64,000 nt of DNA from Phycisphaeraceae bacterium (lineage in GTDB: Bacteria; Planctomycetota; Phycisphaerae; Phycisphaerales; Phycisphaeraceae), in the NCBI GenBank assembly GCA_029260715.1, contig JAJDCS010000044.1:1-64000 (forward strand). Reading direction: 5' to 3'. Every line of letters starts with the position of its first letter. Positions within the stretch are counted from its first letter, which is position 1. The notes under the pieces are model-generated. The model had not been told where the DNA came from. It made no database searches and saw nothing but the letters and a program-made list of their open reading frames with translations. Position numbers and translations under genes: made by a program. Of this stretch, positions 1 through 7,442 are shown in pieces.

Positions 1-18
1 TGCTCTGTAGAAAACCTC
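1..18. repeat. Left terminal inverted repeat of the IS
   Basis: 18 bp, a perfect reverse complement of 1000-1017. The transposase reading frame is still open through these bases. Confidence 0.88.
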
Positions 19-943
19 CGCATTGCCGCCTGAGTATCATGACGTTGTGGGTCAGGCAGTGCAGGAGGATATCGCGGTTGCGGGCGTGATGAGAGCGTCC
101 GGTGACGGCGTGGCCGAGGTTTCGCTTGATCATGCTGAAGACGGTTTCGGCCTGCCAGCGTTGTCCGTAGCCGGTGCGTTTGACATTTTTGAATTGGCGT
201 TGCATGAGTCGGCGGTACTTGCCCTTCGCGGGTTTGGCTGATGGTCTGCCGTGCTTCGGCGGGATGACGCTGCGGATGCCCAGGCAGTCGCGCAACAGTT
301 CGTGGTTCGATTCCGAGTCGTAGCCGGCGTCGGCGTAGAGCGTCAGCAGGCGAAAGCCGGGCGCAAGCTGGGTTTGCAGGATGTCCAGTTCAGCGATGTC
401 GGGCGTCGGGCCTCGCTTGGGGTAGCACGCCAGCACCAGGTGCGTATCACAATCACAGATGATGTGGCCCTTGGGGAAGTGAGAGTAGGTGGTCGTGATG
501 TAAAGCGGATTTTTCGTGTCTTTTTGCCCGCGTTGACGCCGCCGCACGAAGTACGGGCTGATGCGTGAGGACTCGAAGCCGGACGAATCGGCGGCGGCGC
601 GTGGGACGGTGCGTTTGCGACCGAGCAGGAGTTGTGCGGATGTCGAAAACAGTTGCCGAACGATCGGCATGCGTATCAGTCGGCGGTAAGCTTTGTGCAA
701 CGTGGTGAAGTGTGGGGTGCGTTTGAGTTGCAGTGTATCGCACAGCGCCGGGTTGTCTTGAAGGATGGCGACGATGCCGCGGAAGTCGGTCTTGTGGAAG
801 CGCATCAGCACGAGGCAGGCGAGCAGTTGCGGCTGGGTGAATGTTTTAGGCGCGAAGCGGTGTGCGTAGGTTGGCAACGTCCGCTGCCCGATCGCCAACG
901 CGGTCAGCGCCACCTTCCGTGGTGACTTGCTGGTGGTGCTCAT
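1..943 (-). CDS. DDE transposase (IS4/IS5 type), 3' end beyond window
   Basis: Reading from the ATG at 943 gives 314 codons with no stop up to the window edge, so the gene is intact as far as visible and its stop lies outside. It catalyses cut-and-paste transposition through a DDE active site: Asp119 (AADSSGFE), Asp205 (LYADAGYDS) and Glu266. Glu266 sits in a complete Y-(2)-R-(3)-E-(6)-K signature (Y259, R262, E266, K273), which defines the IS4-like DDE_Tnp_1 superfamily. The C-terminal codons run through the left inverted repeat, so the repeat is coding or the stop lies just outside. Confidence 0.9.
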   Translation of the reverse strand, partial: MSTTSKSPRKVALTALAIGQRTLPTYAHRFAPKTFTQPQLLACLVLMRFHKTDFRGIVAILQDNPALCDTLQLKRTPHFTTLHKAYRRLIRMPIVRQLFSTSAQLLLGRKRTVPRAAADSSGFESSRISPYFVRRRQRGQKDTKNPLYITTTYSHFPKGHIICDCDTHLVLACYPKRGPTPDIAELDILQTQLAPGFRLLTLYADAGYDSESNHELLRDCLGIRSVIPPKHGRPSAKPAKGKYRRLMQRQFKNVKRTGYGQRWQAETVFSMIKRNLGHAVTGRSHHARNRDILLHCLTHNVMILRRQCGGFLQS

Positions 944-999
944 GCAATAGATGTACGATGATTCGGCCGATCGCGCAAGCTAACATGCGCCTAACATCA

Positions 1000-1017
1000 G
1001 AGGTTTTCTACAGAGCA
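1000..1017. repeat. Right terminal inverted repeat of the IS
   Basis: 18 bp (gaggttttctacagagca), a perfect partner of 1-18. It lies about 55 bp upstream of the transposase start, where the transposase promoter would be expected. Confidence 0.9.
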
Positions 1018-1115
1018 GTGTTGCCCCCTTTTTCCATCGAGAAACCGCCGGAATCGTGCGCATGGAAACGGGTGTTGGCCGGATCGACTCGCGGCCTCTT
1101 GGGTTTTCCACCGGC

Positions 1116-1144
1116 AGGACAAGATTGTCGGCATCGTGTATAAA
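1116..1144 (+). promoter_or_regulatory. Candidate sigma-70 promoter for the DUF3566-like gene
   Basis: A possible -35 AGGACA (1116-1121) and -10 TATAAA (1139-1144) are 17 bp apart and lie 60 bp upstream of the ATG at 1205. This is a visual consensus match only. Confidence 0.4.
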
Positions 1145-1204
1145 TTTATTGGATGTCGTATTCAGCCGTGGGGCACTTCTTCATCGCGTCGCAAGGAACA
1201 CACC

Positions 1205-1477
1205 ATGAAAAAGCAAGTCGTTCGAATCTCGGTTCTGCAGTCCAGCAAAGTGGTGACCGCTCTTTATGTGTTGATGGGCTTATTATATACGCTCATTGGT
1301 ATCCCGATGATCCTACTTGGCAATACCGAAGTCCGCATCATGGGCATCGTTTACTTCTTCATGCCGGTTGTGATGGCGATATTTGGGTTTATCTTTTTCT
1401 GCATATTCGCTGGGGCATACAACCTCGTGGCTGGCTGGCTCGGGGGTTTCGAGGTTGAAGTCAGTGATATTCTGTGA
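1205..1477 (+). CDS. DUF3566-like small membrane protein
   Basis: 90 residues with two hydrophobic spans (about 17-37 and 45-72) and a conserved-looking C-terminus (YNLVAGWLGGFEVEVSDI). That AYNLVA-x-x-GG-x-E-V-E pattern is typical of DUF3566 transmembrane proteins, whose function is unknown. The ATG at 1205 is preferred over the upstream GTG at 1136 because AAGGAAC precedes it and the extension is not hydrophobic. A GGGGYC palindrome lies between its stop and the next gene. Confidence 0.7.
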   Translation: MKKQVVRISVLQSSKVVTALYVLMGLLYTLIGIPMILLGNTEVRIMGIVYFFMPVVMAIFGFIFFCIFAGAYNLVAGWLGGFEVEVSDIL

Positions 1478-1502
1478 CGGCCCAAGGTGGTCGGGGAACC
1501 CC

Positions 1503-1531
1503 AAAACGGGGTCCGGCCCCGCTCTTTTCTG
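1503..1531. repeat. GGGGYC palindromic repeat copy
   Basis: aaacggggtccggccccg followed by a C/T-rich tail. It is one of a family of short palindromes at 1761, 2674, 5274, 5965, 6273 and 7443 that share the core GGGGYC-N-GRCCCCG and a trailing TTTCATTTCC-like tail. It sits just upstream of the start at 1554. Confidence 0.65.
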
Positions 1532-1553
1532 TCTCTTTTCACAAAGCATCACC

Positions 1554-1772
1554 ATGAAGATTACGGGTTGGATACTTGTTGCGGTGGGTGCTCTATTGCT
1601 CTTTGGAGCGATGTACGGCTACTTCACCGAAGAAGGGCCCGTCGGAAAAGTCGGACCCCGCCTCGTCAGCGGTGTAGGTCTCGGAGGTGTCCCGCTGGTG
1701 ATCGGCTTGCTGCTGCTCTCCAAAGCCGAGAAGAAGAACGCATCAAAGCCCGATGCCAAGAGCGGGGCCTGA
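1554..1772 (+). CDS. Small two-helix membrane protein, unknown
   Basis: 72 residues: a hydrophobic N-terminal span (about 4-22), a short polar loop, a second span (about 38-57) and a Lys-rich tail ending KSGA. Start chosen at ATG 1554, which directly follows the palindromic repeat at 1503-1531; its stop codon lies inside the next repeat copy (1761-1782). No family recognised. The repeats hugging both ends suggest lineage-specific sequence. Confidence 0.5.
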   Translation: MKITGWILVAVGALLLFGAMYGYFTEEGPVGKVGPRLVSGVGLGGVPLVIGLLLLSKAEKKNASKPDAKSGA

Positions 1773-1782
1773 TCCCGTTCAC
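1761..1782. repeat. GGGGYC palindromic repeat copy overlapping a stop codon
   Basis: agcggggcctgatcccgttcac. The TGA stop of the upstream small membrane protein lies inside the palindrome, so the repeat supplies the last codons of that gene. Confidence 0.55.
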
Positions 1783-1786
1783 GCCT

Positions 1787-2407
1787 CTACCCCTTCCGCG
1801 CCAGGATGCAGTGCATCCCGCTCTTGGGGTTGTGGACGGTGCTCTCGATGATCTCGAAGCCGGCGGCCGTGAACATCTTTTCGAGGTTTGCGAGCTTAAG
1901 CGCTGCGACCTTCGGGCACATGCCGACGAGCACTGCTAACCAGATCAAGACACCCCACAACGGGTTCCAGTCGCCCAGGCACGGGGCCTCGGTGAGCAGG
2001 TGCCCGCCGGGCTTGAGCAGATCGTGGAAGCGCGAAAGCGTGCTCGGTACATCGTCGACCAGGTGCAGCAGGCTGTAGTTCGTGATGGCGTCGAAGGAGC
2101 CTTCCACCAGGCTCGGATCGTTGGCGTCCAGCGCTTCAAGCCGGCAGTTGTCAATCCCGCGCTCCCGGGCCTTGGCGTTGCCGGTCTCGGTCATGTTGGG
2201 CGCATGATCGATCCCAAGAATCTGCCCGGCGTGCTGTGCAAGATCCAGCGTGATCTCCCCGGTCGCGCAGCCGACGTCCAGAACGTTAGCATTCTCCCCA
2301 AACACCGCGTCCGCACGCTCAAGCCGGGCGGCGTAGTTCGGGCCTTTGTAGAGCTTGGCGTCGTACTTGCGGGCCCGCTTGTTCCAGAAGGTTTTAGACG
2401 GTGGCAC
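1787..2407 (-). CDS. Class I SAM-dependent methyltransferase
   Basis: 206 residues. Motif I (VLDVGCATGEITLDLA, about residues 42-57) and the acidic end of beta-2 (ILGIDHA) mark a Rossmann-fold methyltransferase of the Methyltransf_11/25 type, and YSLLHLVDDVPSTLSRF fits motif IV/V. The substrate cannot be inferred. A C-terminal hydrophobic stretch (WGVLIWLAVLVGM) may touch membrane, which would fit a lipid or quinone substrate, but that is speculative. Start is GTG at 2407, 8 nt after the stop of the upstream membrane protein (2416-2640), so the two are probably cotranscribed. Confidence 0.85.
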   Translation of the reverse strand: MPPSKTFWNKRARKYDAKLYKGPNYAARLERADAVFGENANVLDVGCATGEITLDLAQHAGQILGIDHAPNMTETGNAKARERGIDNCRLEALDANDPSLVEGSFDAITNYSLLHLVDDVPSTLSRFHDLLKPGGHLLTEAPCLGDWNPLWGVLIWLAVLVGMCPKVAALKLANLEKMFTAAGFEIIESTVHNPKSGMHCILARKG

Positions 2408-2415
2408 TTACTTCA

Positions 2416-2640
2416 TCACTCGTCTAGGGTTCCTGATGCCTTTTTCGGTCCATCCTGTTTTGGCTTCAGAAAACCTGCGCCAATCTTGCCCAAGGTTACC
2501 GCCATGACGCCGATTGTAAGCAGAATAAGCGGCCCGCTTGGTCCGGAGACCAAGAGCAGGACAATGCAACCCCCCAACATCAGCAGGTTGATGATCAGAA
2601 GTACGAGATCCGTTCGGCTAAGTTGAAAATCGCTGGCCAT
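2416..2640 (-). CDS. Small two-helix membrane protein, unknown
   Basis: 74 residues with two adjacent hydrophobic spans (about 11-31 and 35-57) and a charged tail. The start at 2640 has a good ribosome site (GGAG, about 6 nt upstream). Its stop is 8 nt before the methyltransferase, suggesting a two-gene unit. No family recognised. Confidence 0.6.
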   Translation of the reverse strand: MASDFQLSRTDLVLLIINLLMLGGCIVLLLVSGPSGPLILLTIGVMAVTLGKIGAGFLKPKQDGPKKASGTLDE

Positions 2641-2673
2641 ATGATCTCCAATACGCAGTTAATCAAAGGGGAC

Positions 2674-2702
2674 CAACGGGGCCCGCCTCCGTTTCATTTC
2701 CC
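2674..2702. repeat. GGGGYC palindromic repeat copy
   Basis: caacggggcccgcctccg followed by tttcatttccc. The same tail follows the copies at 5274 and 6273. It lies between two minus-strand small genes. Confidence 0.6.
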
Positions 2703-2736
2703 CTCATCACCCTGACTGATGCGCCCCGGCCCCGCT

Positions 2737-2847
2737 TCACTTGTTCTTGGCGGCGGTCTTCCTGGCTTTGCGTTCCTTCTTTTCCTTGGCGGTGAGCTTG
2801 GGCTTGTTCTTGGTGTCCGTCCGCTTGTTTTGATTTTTGTTGGCCAT
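2737..2847 (-). CDS. 36-residue lysine-rich protein, copy 1
   Basis: ATG at 2847 to TGA at 2737: a 36-residue, highly basic protein beginning MANKNQNKRTDTKNKPKL and ending KTAAKNK. Copy 2 lies at 5324-5434. The proteins differ at only a handful of positions (mostly N/D, N/K, T/S, A/V, R/K), while most DNA differences are at third codon positions, which argues that both are translated and constrained. Upstream leaders are also alike, including gagtttatcagatcg at about 2922-2936. Function unknown; nucleic acid or ribosome binding is a guess from composition. Confidence 0.65.
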   Translation of the reverse strand: MANKNQNKRTDTKNKPKLTAKEKKERKARKTAAKNK

Positions 2848-3021
2848 GGGACGCGTGCTTTCATCTGGAGGTTGCCGACACGGGGCAGCCGATCCCCAAC
2901 CACGCCGGGGAACGCTCCGCCATGAGTTTATCAGATCGCTGACGGCGGGATAGGGCCGTGACGAAAGACGGTACCCGACACCGGTTTCCCCCCCCGGTTT
3001 TCCCCGTAGTGTGGGTAGAAC

Positions 3022-4161
3022 TTAGTGCTGATCTTCTTTGTCGAGTCGGCGCTGTGCTTTTTTGCTCGTAGACCGTTGGCCGTCGCGTTTAGTGCGATCG
3101 GCTTTGGCTTGGTCGTAAACCTTCTGCTCGCCCTGGAGTTTTCGGTAGTTTTCCCAGCGACGTGGGTTGAGTTTGCCGGCGGCGAGGGCGGCGGCGATCG
3201 CGCAGCCCGGCTCGTTGGTGTGGCCGCAGTTGGTAAAGCGGCAGTCGTCGATAAGAGCGGTGATCTCGGCGAACGTGTCGTCGATACCGTCGGCGGCCTC
3301 GGTGAGTTGCAGTTCGCGGATGCCCGGCAGGTCGACGAGCACCCCGCCGGCGGGCAGTGGGTGCAACGAACGGGACGAGGTGGTGTGCTTGCCTTTGTTG
3401 TCGTCGCCGCGGACCTCGCCGACCTGCTGGCCCGCCTCGCCGGACAAACCGGTGAGGCCGTTGATGAGGGTGGATTTGCCCACGCCCGACGAACCCAGTG
3501 CCGCGACGGTCTGGCCCGGGCCGCAGAGTTTTCGTATCGGTTCGAGCTGGTCGGCATCACGGGCGTCGATGCACTCGATCTGCAGGTGCTCGCCCAGCGT
3601 CCGGGCCTGCTCAACGAAATACCGGGGGCCGGGGCCTTGACCGGGGGCATTACCGGGGGTGGGGTCGGCCAGGTCGGCCTTGGTAAGCACCAGCACCGGC
3701 CGGGTCTGCGCCTCGGCAGCAAGCGCGAGGTAGCGCTCGATCCGCCCGATGTTGAACTCCTGGTTGCACGCGGTCACGATCAGCAGCGTATCGACGTTCG
3801 CGGCGAGGACCTGCGTGGCGAACCGCGAGCCTGGCGCTTGCCGGGTCAGGGCGCTGAAGCGTTCGAGCCGGCGGGGTCGTTGCGCCCGCTTCGGATCAAG
3901 CAACAACCAGTCGCCGACCGCGGGCAGGCCTTGATCACCAAACAGATTGATCTCCAGCGTGTGCCTGCCACGAGCGCTCCAGACGCGACACCGCCGGGCC
4001 TTCCCCTGACAGACGCGGGCGGGCTGCCAGCCTCCGGCCGCTTCCTCCGGGGTTATCTGATCCTGGAAAAACGATCGCCAGCCTAGTTTGTCGGGGTCGA
4101 AATTCGCAGTGATCTGACACTTCCGATTTGGATTGCCCGGCTCCGCCTGCGAGGCAAGCAT
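3022..4161 (-). CDS. rsgA: Small ribosomal subunit biogenesis GTPase RsgA
   Basis: 379 residues. RsgA is a circularly permuted GTPase that checks late 30S maturation. The permuted motif order is visible: G4 TKAD near residue 157, then G1 GSSGVGKST near 223, then G3 DLPG near 274. A C-terminal zinc site follows (CRFTNCGHTNEPGC) and a Lys-rich tail. The N-terminal OB-fold region is present. Oddity: a Pro/Gly-rich insert (PTPGNAPGQGPGPRYF) directly after G4, encoded by repeated GCCCCCGGN-like units. The start at 4161 is not fixed by a clear ribosome site. Confidence 0.95.
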   Translation of the reverse strand: MLASQAEPGNPNRKCQITANFDPDKLGWRSFFQDQITPEEAAGGWQPARVCQGKARRCRVWSARGRHTLEINLFGDQGLPAVGDWLLLDPKRAQRPRRLERFSALTRQAPGSRFATQVLAANVDTLLIVTACNQEFNIGRIERYLALAAEAQTRPVLVLTKADLADPTPGNAPGQGPGPRYFVEQARTLGEHLQIECIDARDADQLEPIRKLCGPGQTVAALGSSGVGKSTLINGLTGLSGEAGQQVGEVRGDDNKGKHTTSSRSLHPLPAGGVLVDLPGIRELQLTEAADGIDDTFAEITALIDDCRFTNCGHTNEPGCAIAAALAAGKLNPRRWENYRKLQGEQKVYDQAKADRTKRDGQRSTSKKAQRRLDKEDQH

Positions 4162-4377
4162 GAACGGGATCTACCACTCACACCGAGCATGTGGAGGATT
4201 ATAGGGGCTTATCCCCACTTCTTACCCCAACGGAGGGTCAGCGGTGTCAGTTTGTGTAAACCACTGCCCAGAAAGAAGGTTATGCAGGCGAAACGACCGT
4301 TCGCAGCGGCGTCAAGCGTGGATTGGGTGATATTAAGTTAATTTTGTCTTGTATGTCCCGGGGAGGAAATTACACTG

Positions 4378-4443
4378 ATGACTGAGGAACCCGGCGGCGC
4401 AGCCCAGTCGGGTTCAAATGGGGAGTGTCAGTTTAGTGAGTAA
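4378..4443 (+). CDS. Possible 21-codon upstream ORF in the PEP-CTERM leader
   Basis: A short frame, MTEEPGGAAQSGSNGECQFSE, follows a GGGGAGG purine run (4360-4366) and ends 10 nt before the PEP-CTERM start. An imperfect hairpin (aacccg...cgggtt, 4388-4414) overlaps it. It could be a leader peptide or chance; the spacing of the purine run is rather long. Confidence 0.25.
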   Translation: MTEEPGGAAQSGSNGECQFSE

Positions 4444-4453
4444 GGGAATCGCT

Positions 4454-5263
4454 ATGCAGACTACCCATGGGCTCATGGCCGCGGCCTGTTTGTCGTTGGT
4501 GTTCGGCGCACACCAGACGGCTAGCGCCGTTCCGATCTCGTATTACCGCGTCAACATGTGGGCCGATGCCGATCCCTACGGGGATTCTAATCCGACGTTG
4601 GTATTCGATGAGACCGAGGGGGCGACCTCCGCGTTGCTGGACACGGGCCTGAGGATCGGCGGTACGGGCAGCACAGCCGAGGCCGCCGCGAGCGCTGACT
4701 TGACCAGCGGCGCGTTGAGGGTTTACGTCGGCGCTAAAGGGGCGAGCAACAACTTTAACGAGGGCTATGCCATCGCCAGCACCTCGTTCACCGACTCGGT
4801 CCAGTTCGATCTACCCGACGGGGTGACGTCGGCCGACGTTGCGGTCTCCTTCACCGTCGAGGGGATCTACGAGCTCTTCCAGGCCTCGAACTCGACCACG
4901 GGCGCCGACGCTTCGCTCTGGTTCCACAAGGTGGGCGGGACCGGTTACCTGATCCGCGAAGACGTGACGATCTACGACGGATTCACCGGCTCCGGCACAG
5001 GCGTACCGCACACGATCAGCGGCGTCTTCACCGTGGAGCAAGGCAGCGAGTACCGCGTGTATGTAAGGCTGGCCGCCGGCGTCCGCACACGCAACGGGGT
5101 CAACGTGAGCCACTTCGACTTCCGCAATACCGGCGCACTGGCCATCGACACCCCGGCCGGCGTGAGCTTCACGTCGGGTTCGGGCGTACTCCTGATACCC
5201 GAGCCGGCGACGGCTGTGCTCGTGGTGTTCGGCGCGTTGGCTGTTGTCGTGCGTCGTGAATAA
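4454..5263 (+). CDS. PEP-CTERM sorting domain protein
   Basis: 269 residues. A signal peptide (residues 1 to about 24, ending TASA) leads into a beta-rich secreted domain, and the C-terminus is a textbook PEP-CTERM tail: IPEPATAVLVVFGALAVVVRRE, with the PEP box, a hydrophobic span and terminal arginines. Such proteins are exported and processed by an exosortase in bacteria that make exopolysaccharide. ATG 4454 is chosen because AAGGGAA precedes it at proper spacing. No exosortase gene is in the window. The passenger domain is not recognised. Confidence 0.88.
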   Translation: MQTTHGLMAAACLSLVFGAHQTASAVPISYYRVNMWADADPYGDSNPTLVFDETEGATSALLDTGLRIGGTGSTAEAAASADLTSGALRVYVGAKGASNNFNEGYAIASTSFTDSVQFDLPDGVTSADVAVSFTVEGIYELFQASNSTTGADASLWFHKVGGTGYLIREDVTIYDGFTGSGTGVPHTISGVFTVEQGSEYRVYVRLAAGVRTRNGVNVSHFDFRNTGALAIDTPAGVSFTSGSGVLLIPEPATAVLVVFGALAVVVRRE

Positions 5264-5273
5264 AGCGTCTAAA

Positions 5274-5299
5274 CAAGGTCCGACCCCGTTTCATTTCCC
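5274..5299. repeat. GGGGYC-family repeat, half copy with tail
   Basis: caaggtccgaccccgtttca plus ttccc: the right arm and tail of the family, matching 6273-6300 closely. It lies between the PEP-CTERM stop and the end of the second 36-residue gene. Confidence 0.55.
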
Positions 5300-5323
5300 G
5301 TTCATCCCTGTTCCCAACCGGGG

Positions 5324-5434
5324 TTACTTGTTCTTCGCGGCGGTCTTCTTGGCTTTGCGCTCTTTCTTTTCCTTGACGGTGAGCTTGGGCTTGTTCTTCG
5401 AGTCTGTTCGCTTCTTTTGATCTTTGTTGGCCAT
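5324..5434 (-). CDS. 36-residue lysine-rich protein, copy 2
   Basis: ATG at 5434 to TAA at 5324; MANKDQKKRTDSKNKPKL and ending KTAAKNK. Near-twin of 2737-2847 with mostly conservative or silent differences, and with a related leader (tgagtttatcagatcg at 5526-5541). It lies on the same strand about 200 bp downstream of a cold-shock protein gene, so joint expression is possible. The pair brackets rsgA and the PEP-CTERM gene, implying a duplication of roughly 200 bp. Confidence 0.65.
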   Translation of the reverse strand: MANKDQKKRTDSKNKPKLTVKEKKERKAKKTAAKNK

Positions 5435-5588
5435 GGGATGCGGACTTTCAAATAGAGGAAGCCGACACACAGCAGACGACCCCGGACCCCCGGACCACGC
5501 CGGGGGACGTCAGGGAACGCTCCGGCATGAGTTTATCAGATCGGTGGATGGGGGATAGAGTCGTGATACGGGGGGCCGTTGGTTTTCC

Positions 5589-5616
5589 GTATCGACTCCC
5601 GACCCCTTTTCCTCGC
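5589..5616. repeat. Short dispersed repeat (cgactcccgacccctttt)
   Basis: cgactcccgacccctttt (about 5593-5610) recurs almost exactly at about 6324-6341. It resembles the right arm of the GGGGYC palindromes with a different left side. It sits downstream of the cold-shock gene. Confidence 0.45.
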
Positions 5617-5635
5617 CTTTTCCTCGCCGGAGGGG

Positions 5636-5833
5636 TCAGGCGGGCTTGACGTTTTCGGCGCATGGCCCTTTCTCTCCACGTCCTTCGGTGAAGGTCACCC
5701 GCTGTCCTTCCTGGAGGTCGTCGTAGCTTACGCCTTCGAGGCTTGACGAGTGAAAGAACAGGTCTTTTTCGCCCCCGGTGTTGATAAATCCAAAGCCTTT
5801 GTCCGTGAGCCGCTTGATGGTGCCTTCTGCCAT
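5636..5833 (-). CDS. Cold-shock domain protein (CspA family)
   Basis: 65 residues, the usual length for a single cold-shock OB fold. RNP1 (KGFGFI) and RNP2 (DLFFHSS) motifs are intact, so it should bind single-stranded RNA or DNA. Start ATG 5833 is preferred over the longer frame from 5902 because MAEGTIKRL is the normal N-terminus and GAGGA lies just upstream. Downstream on the same strand is the 36-residue lysine-rich gene. Confidence 0.93.
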   Translation of the reverse strand: MAEGTIKRLTDKGFGFINTGGEKDLFFHSSSLEGVSYDDLQEGQRVTFTEGRGEKGPCAENVKPA

Positions 5834-5964
5834 TGTCCAATTCCTCAAATTAAAGGTGCTGCAGCGTTGCCGAAACACAGTGTTCAGGCTGCTCCACAGC
5901 AAGGGGGGTCATTCTATCAGATATTTAGCTGACAAGTCGCTGTTGAAACCGTCCCATAGGAACC

Positions 5965-5993
5965 CTAACGGGGGCTGACCCCGTTTCACTTAC
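5965..5993. repeat. GGGGYC palindromic repeat copy
   Basis: ctaacgggggctgaccccgt followed by ttcacttac. Lies at the 3' end of the small membrane protein 6002-6250. Confidence 0.6.
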
Positions 5994-6001
5994 TCTACTT
6001 G

Positions 6002-6250
6002 CTAGTCGAACCACGAAAGCACGAGTAGAATTAATACGCCGACAAAGCTTATCGTCATGAAGAGCCCGACCGTCGTGATAAGACTTAGGGTGTCCCCACG
6101 GACCCATCGCCACTTCTGGGCCCATTCCCGCCGGCTGAGAATGAACAACACGGGGGCGCCGATCACGACGGTTAATGCCGCCCCAACAACGCCAAGGACA
6201 ACCAGCGCTAGTCCAACCACGTTCGCGATACTGGCGATCATGACCATCAT
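6002..6250 (-). CDS. Small two-helix membrane protein, unknown
   Basis: 82 residues; one long hydrophobic segment (about 7-37) and a second (about 57-79) separated by a basic loop (RREWAQKWRW). The start may be Met1 or Met3; a weak purine run precedes both. Both ends are flanked by GGGGYC palindromes (5965-5993 and 6273-6300), as seen for other small membrane proteins in this part of the window. No family recognised. Confidence 0.5.
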   Translation of the reverse strand: MMVMIASIANVVGLALVVLGVVGAALTVVIGAPVLFILSRREWAQKWRWVRGDTLSLITTVGLFMTISFVGVLILLVLSWFD

Positions 6251-6272
6251 CTCATTCTACGTATTGTCACCT

Positions 6273-6300
6273 AAATGGGCCTGACCCCGTTTCATTTCCC
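6273..6300. repeat. GGGGYC palindromic repeat copy
   Basis: aaatgggcctgaccccgttt plus catttccc; marks one edge of the AT-rich island. Confidence 0.6.
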
Positions 6301-6349
6301 GGATGAACGACACTCAGGAAGATCGACTCCCGACCCCTTTTCTTCTCAT

Positions 6350-7333
6350 TTACTTTCTCTCACGAGTTGGCAGTTCACTCGAGACTATCCATTTGTGGAT
6401 CTTCGACATGTGCACATTTCGACCGCTAAGATATCTAACTCTGTCACTTGGACCAGAAAACAGTGGAATCCGATCAGAAGCAATCACACCATCGCCAAGT
6501 GCAAGTGCATATAGTCCTAGCGTGTCATCGCCGTGTTCTTTCTTATAAGCGTCGATAAGAGCTTTAATTTCACTCCACGCCTTCTCAAATTCGTCAAGAC
6601 AATACGTCCGCAAACCTTCATGGATCGTACCAAGACAAGCGACATATTGCCTTATGTGAGGAAGCAGATCCAATGTTCCATCGGGCGCTACTTCGGATGC
6701 AATCTCACGCCTCATTGACAGGCTGATTCTCTTATTTTCCGCAATAGCATCCGCATTCAGTTTAGGCCGAGTAACAAAAACGAACCGTACTTCCGCATAA
6801 GCCGTACTCGCGGTAGGAACTTCTTCCATCCCGCTGTATCGAGCCACACTGTCTGTTGCAGTCCCCGCGTGCTGCGAATGGTTTCTCAGCATTTCCAACA
6901 GCCTATAGGAGAAGTATGTTTGATGCTGATGATTCCTTAGGTTATCGAGTTCTTCCAACAGGACTTCACCCCCCACTTTCTTTACTATTGATCTGGACTT
7001 ATCGATGTATGCACGAGCAGAGGCAAGTAAATTAAAGATGCGGCGGTCGATTACATGAGTATCATTAACAAATCCCAACCAATCATATTCACGACGTGTG
7101 GCCGATTTTAAGGCAAGGCGCAGACACTCTTGCTCAAGCTCTTCATAACTGCTAAGAAGATAGTCCGCGTTAGACTCAACCCGCAATACATTAACTATCG
7201 TAGACCATGCTTTCTTTGCCGATCTAAACTGAGCGCGCGATATCTCCATCTGCGGCTCTTTGCCGATGACATTCTTTTTGACGACAAAACGCTTCACTGG
7301 ATATCTATCTCGATCATGTTTCAATTTTCTCAT
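6350..7333 (-). CDS. Unknown protein with HEPN-like RNxxxH motif
   Basis: 327 residues, predominantly helical by composition, no signal peptide or membrane span. A LRNHSQH motif near residue 165 fits the R-polar-x3-H signature of HEPN ribonucleases, which act in toxin-antitoxin, Abi and CRISPR effectors; this is motif-level evidence only. It is AT-rich compared with flanking genes and lies downstream of two other unknown genes on the same strand, separated by about 160 bp containing a GGGGYC palindrome. Start at ATG 7333 lacks a strong ribosome site; Met29 is an alternative. Confidence 0.55.
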   Translation of the reverse strand: MRKLKHDRDRYPVKRFVVKKNVIGKEPQMEISRAQFRSAKKAWSTIVNVLRVESNADYLLSSYEELEQECLRLALKSATRREYDWLGFVNDTHVIDRRIFNLLASARAYIDKSRSIVKKVGGEVLLEELDNLRNHQHQTYFSYRLLEMLRNHSQHAGTATDSVARYSGMEEVPTASTAYAEVRFVFVTRPKLNADAIAENKRISLSMRREIASEVAPDGTLDLLPHIRQYVACLGTIHEGLRTYCLDEFEKAWSEIKALIDAYKKEHGDDTLGLYALALGDGVIASDRIPLFSGPSDRVRYLSGRNVHMSKIHKWIVSSELPTRERK

Positions 7334-7442
7334 TAGATCACGGACGTCGCCAGACTCCGTTTAACTTTCCCGCCTTTGACGTCAGGCTTGTAAGTTATCC
7401 ATACTGGTTCAATTTTCATCTACATCCGTACATCAGGGACTT

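Larger units (their letters stand above)
1..1017 (-). mobile_element. Insertion sequence, IS4/IS5 superfamily
   Basis: The element is bounded by perfect 18-bp inverted repeats, at 1-18 (tgctctgtagaaaacctc) and 1000-1017 (its exact reverse complement), and carries one transposase gene on the minus strand. Its left end coincides with the window edge, so the repeats may be longer and the target-site duplication cannot be read. Nothing inside looks decayed, so the copy may be active. Confidence 0.9.

Noticed and set aside
3025-4086. 353-codon open frame antisense to rsgA
   Set aside because: High-GC antisense artefact; rsgA motifs are complete on the other strand.
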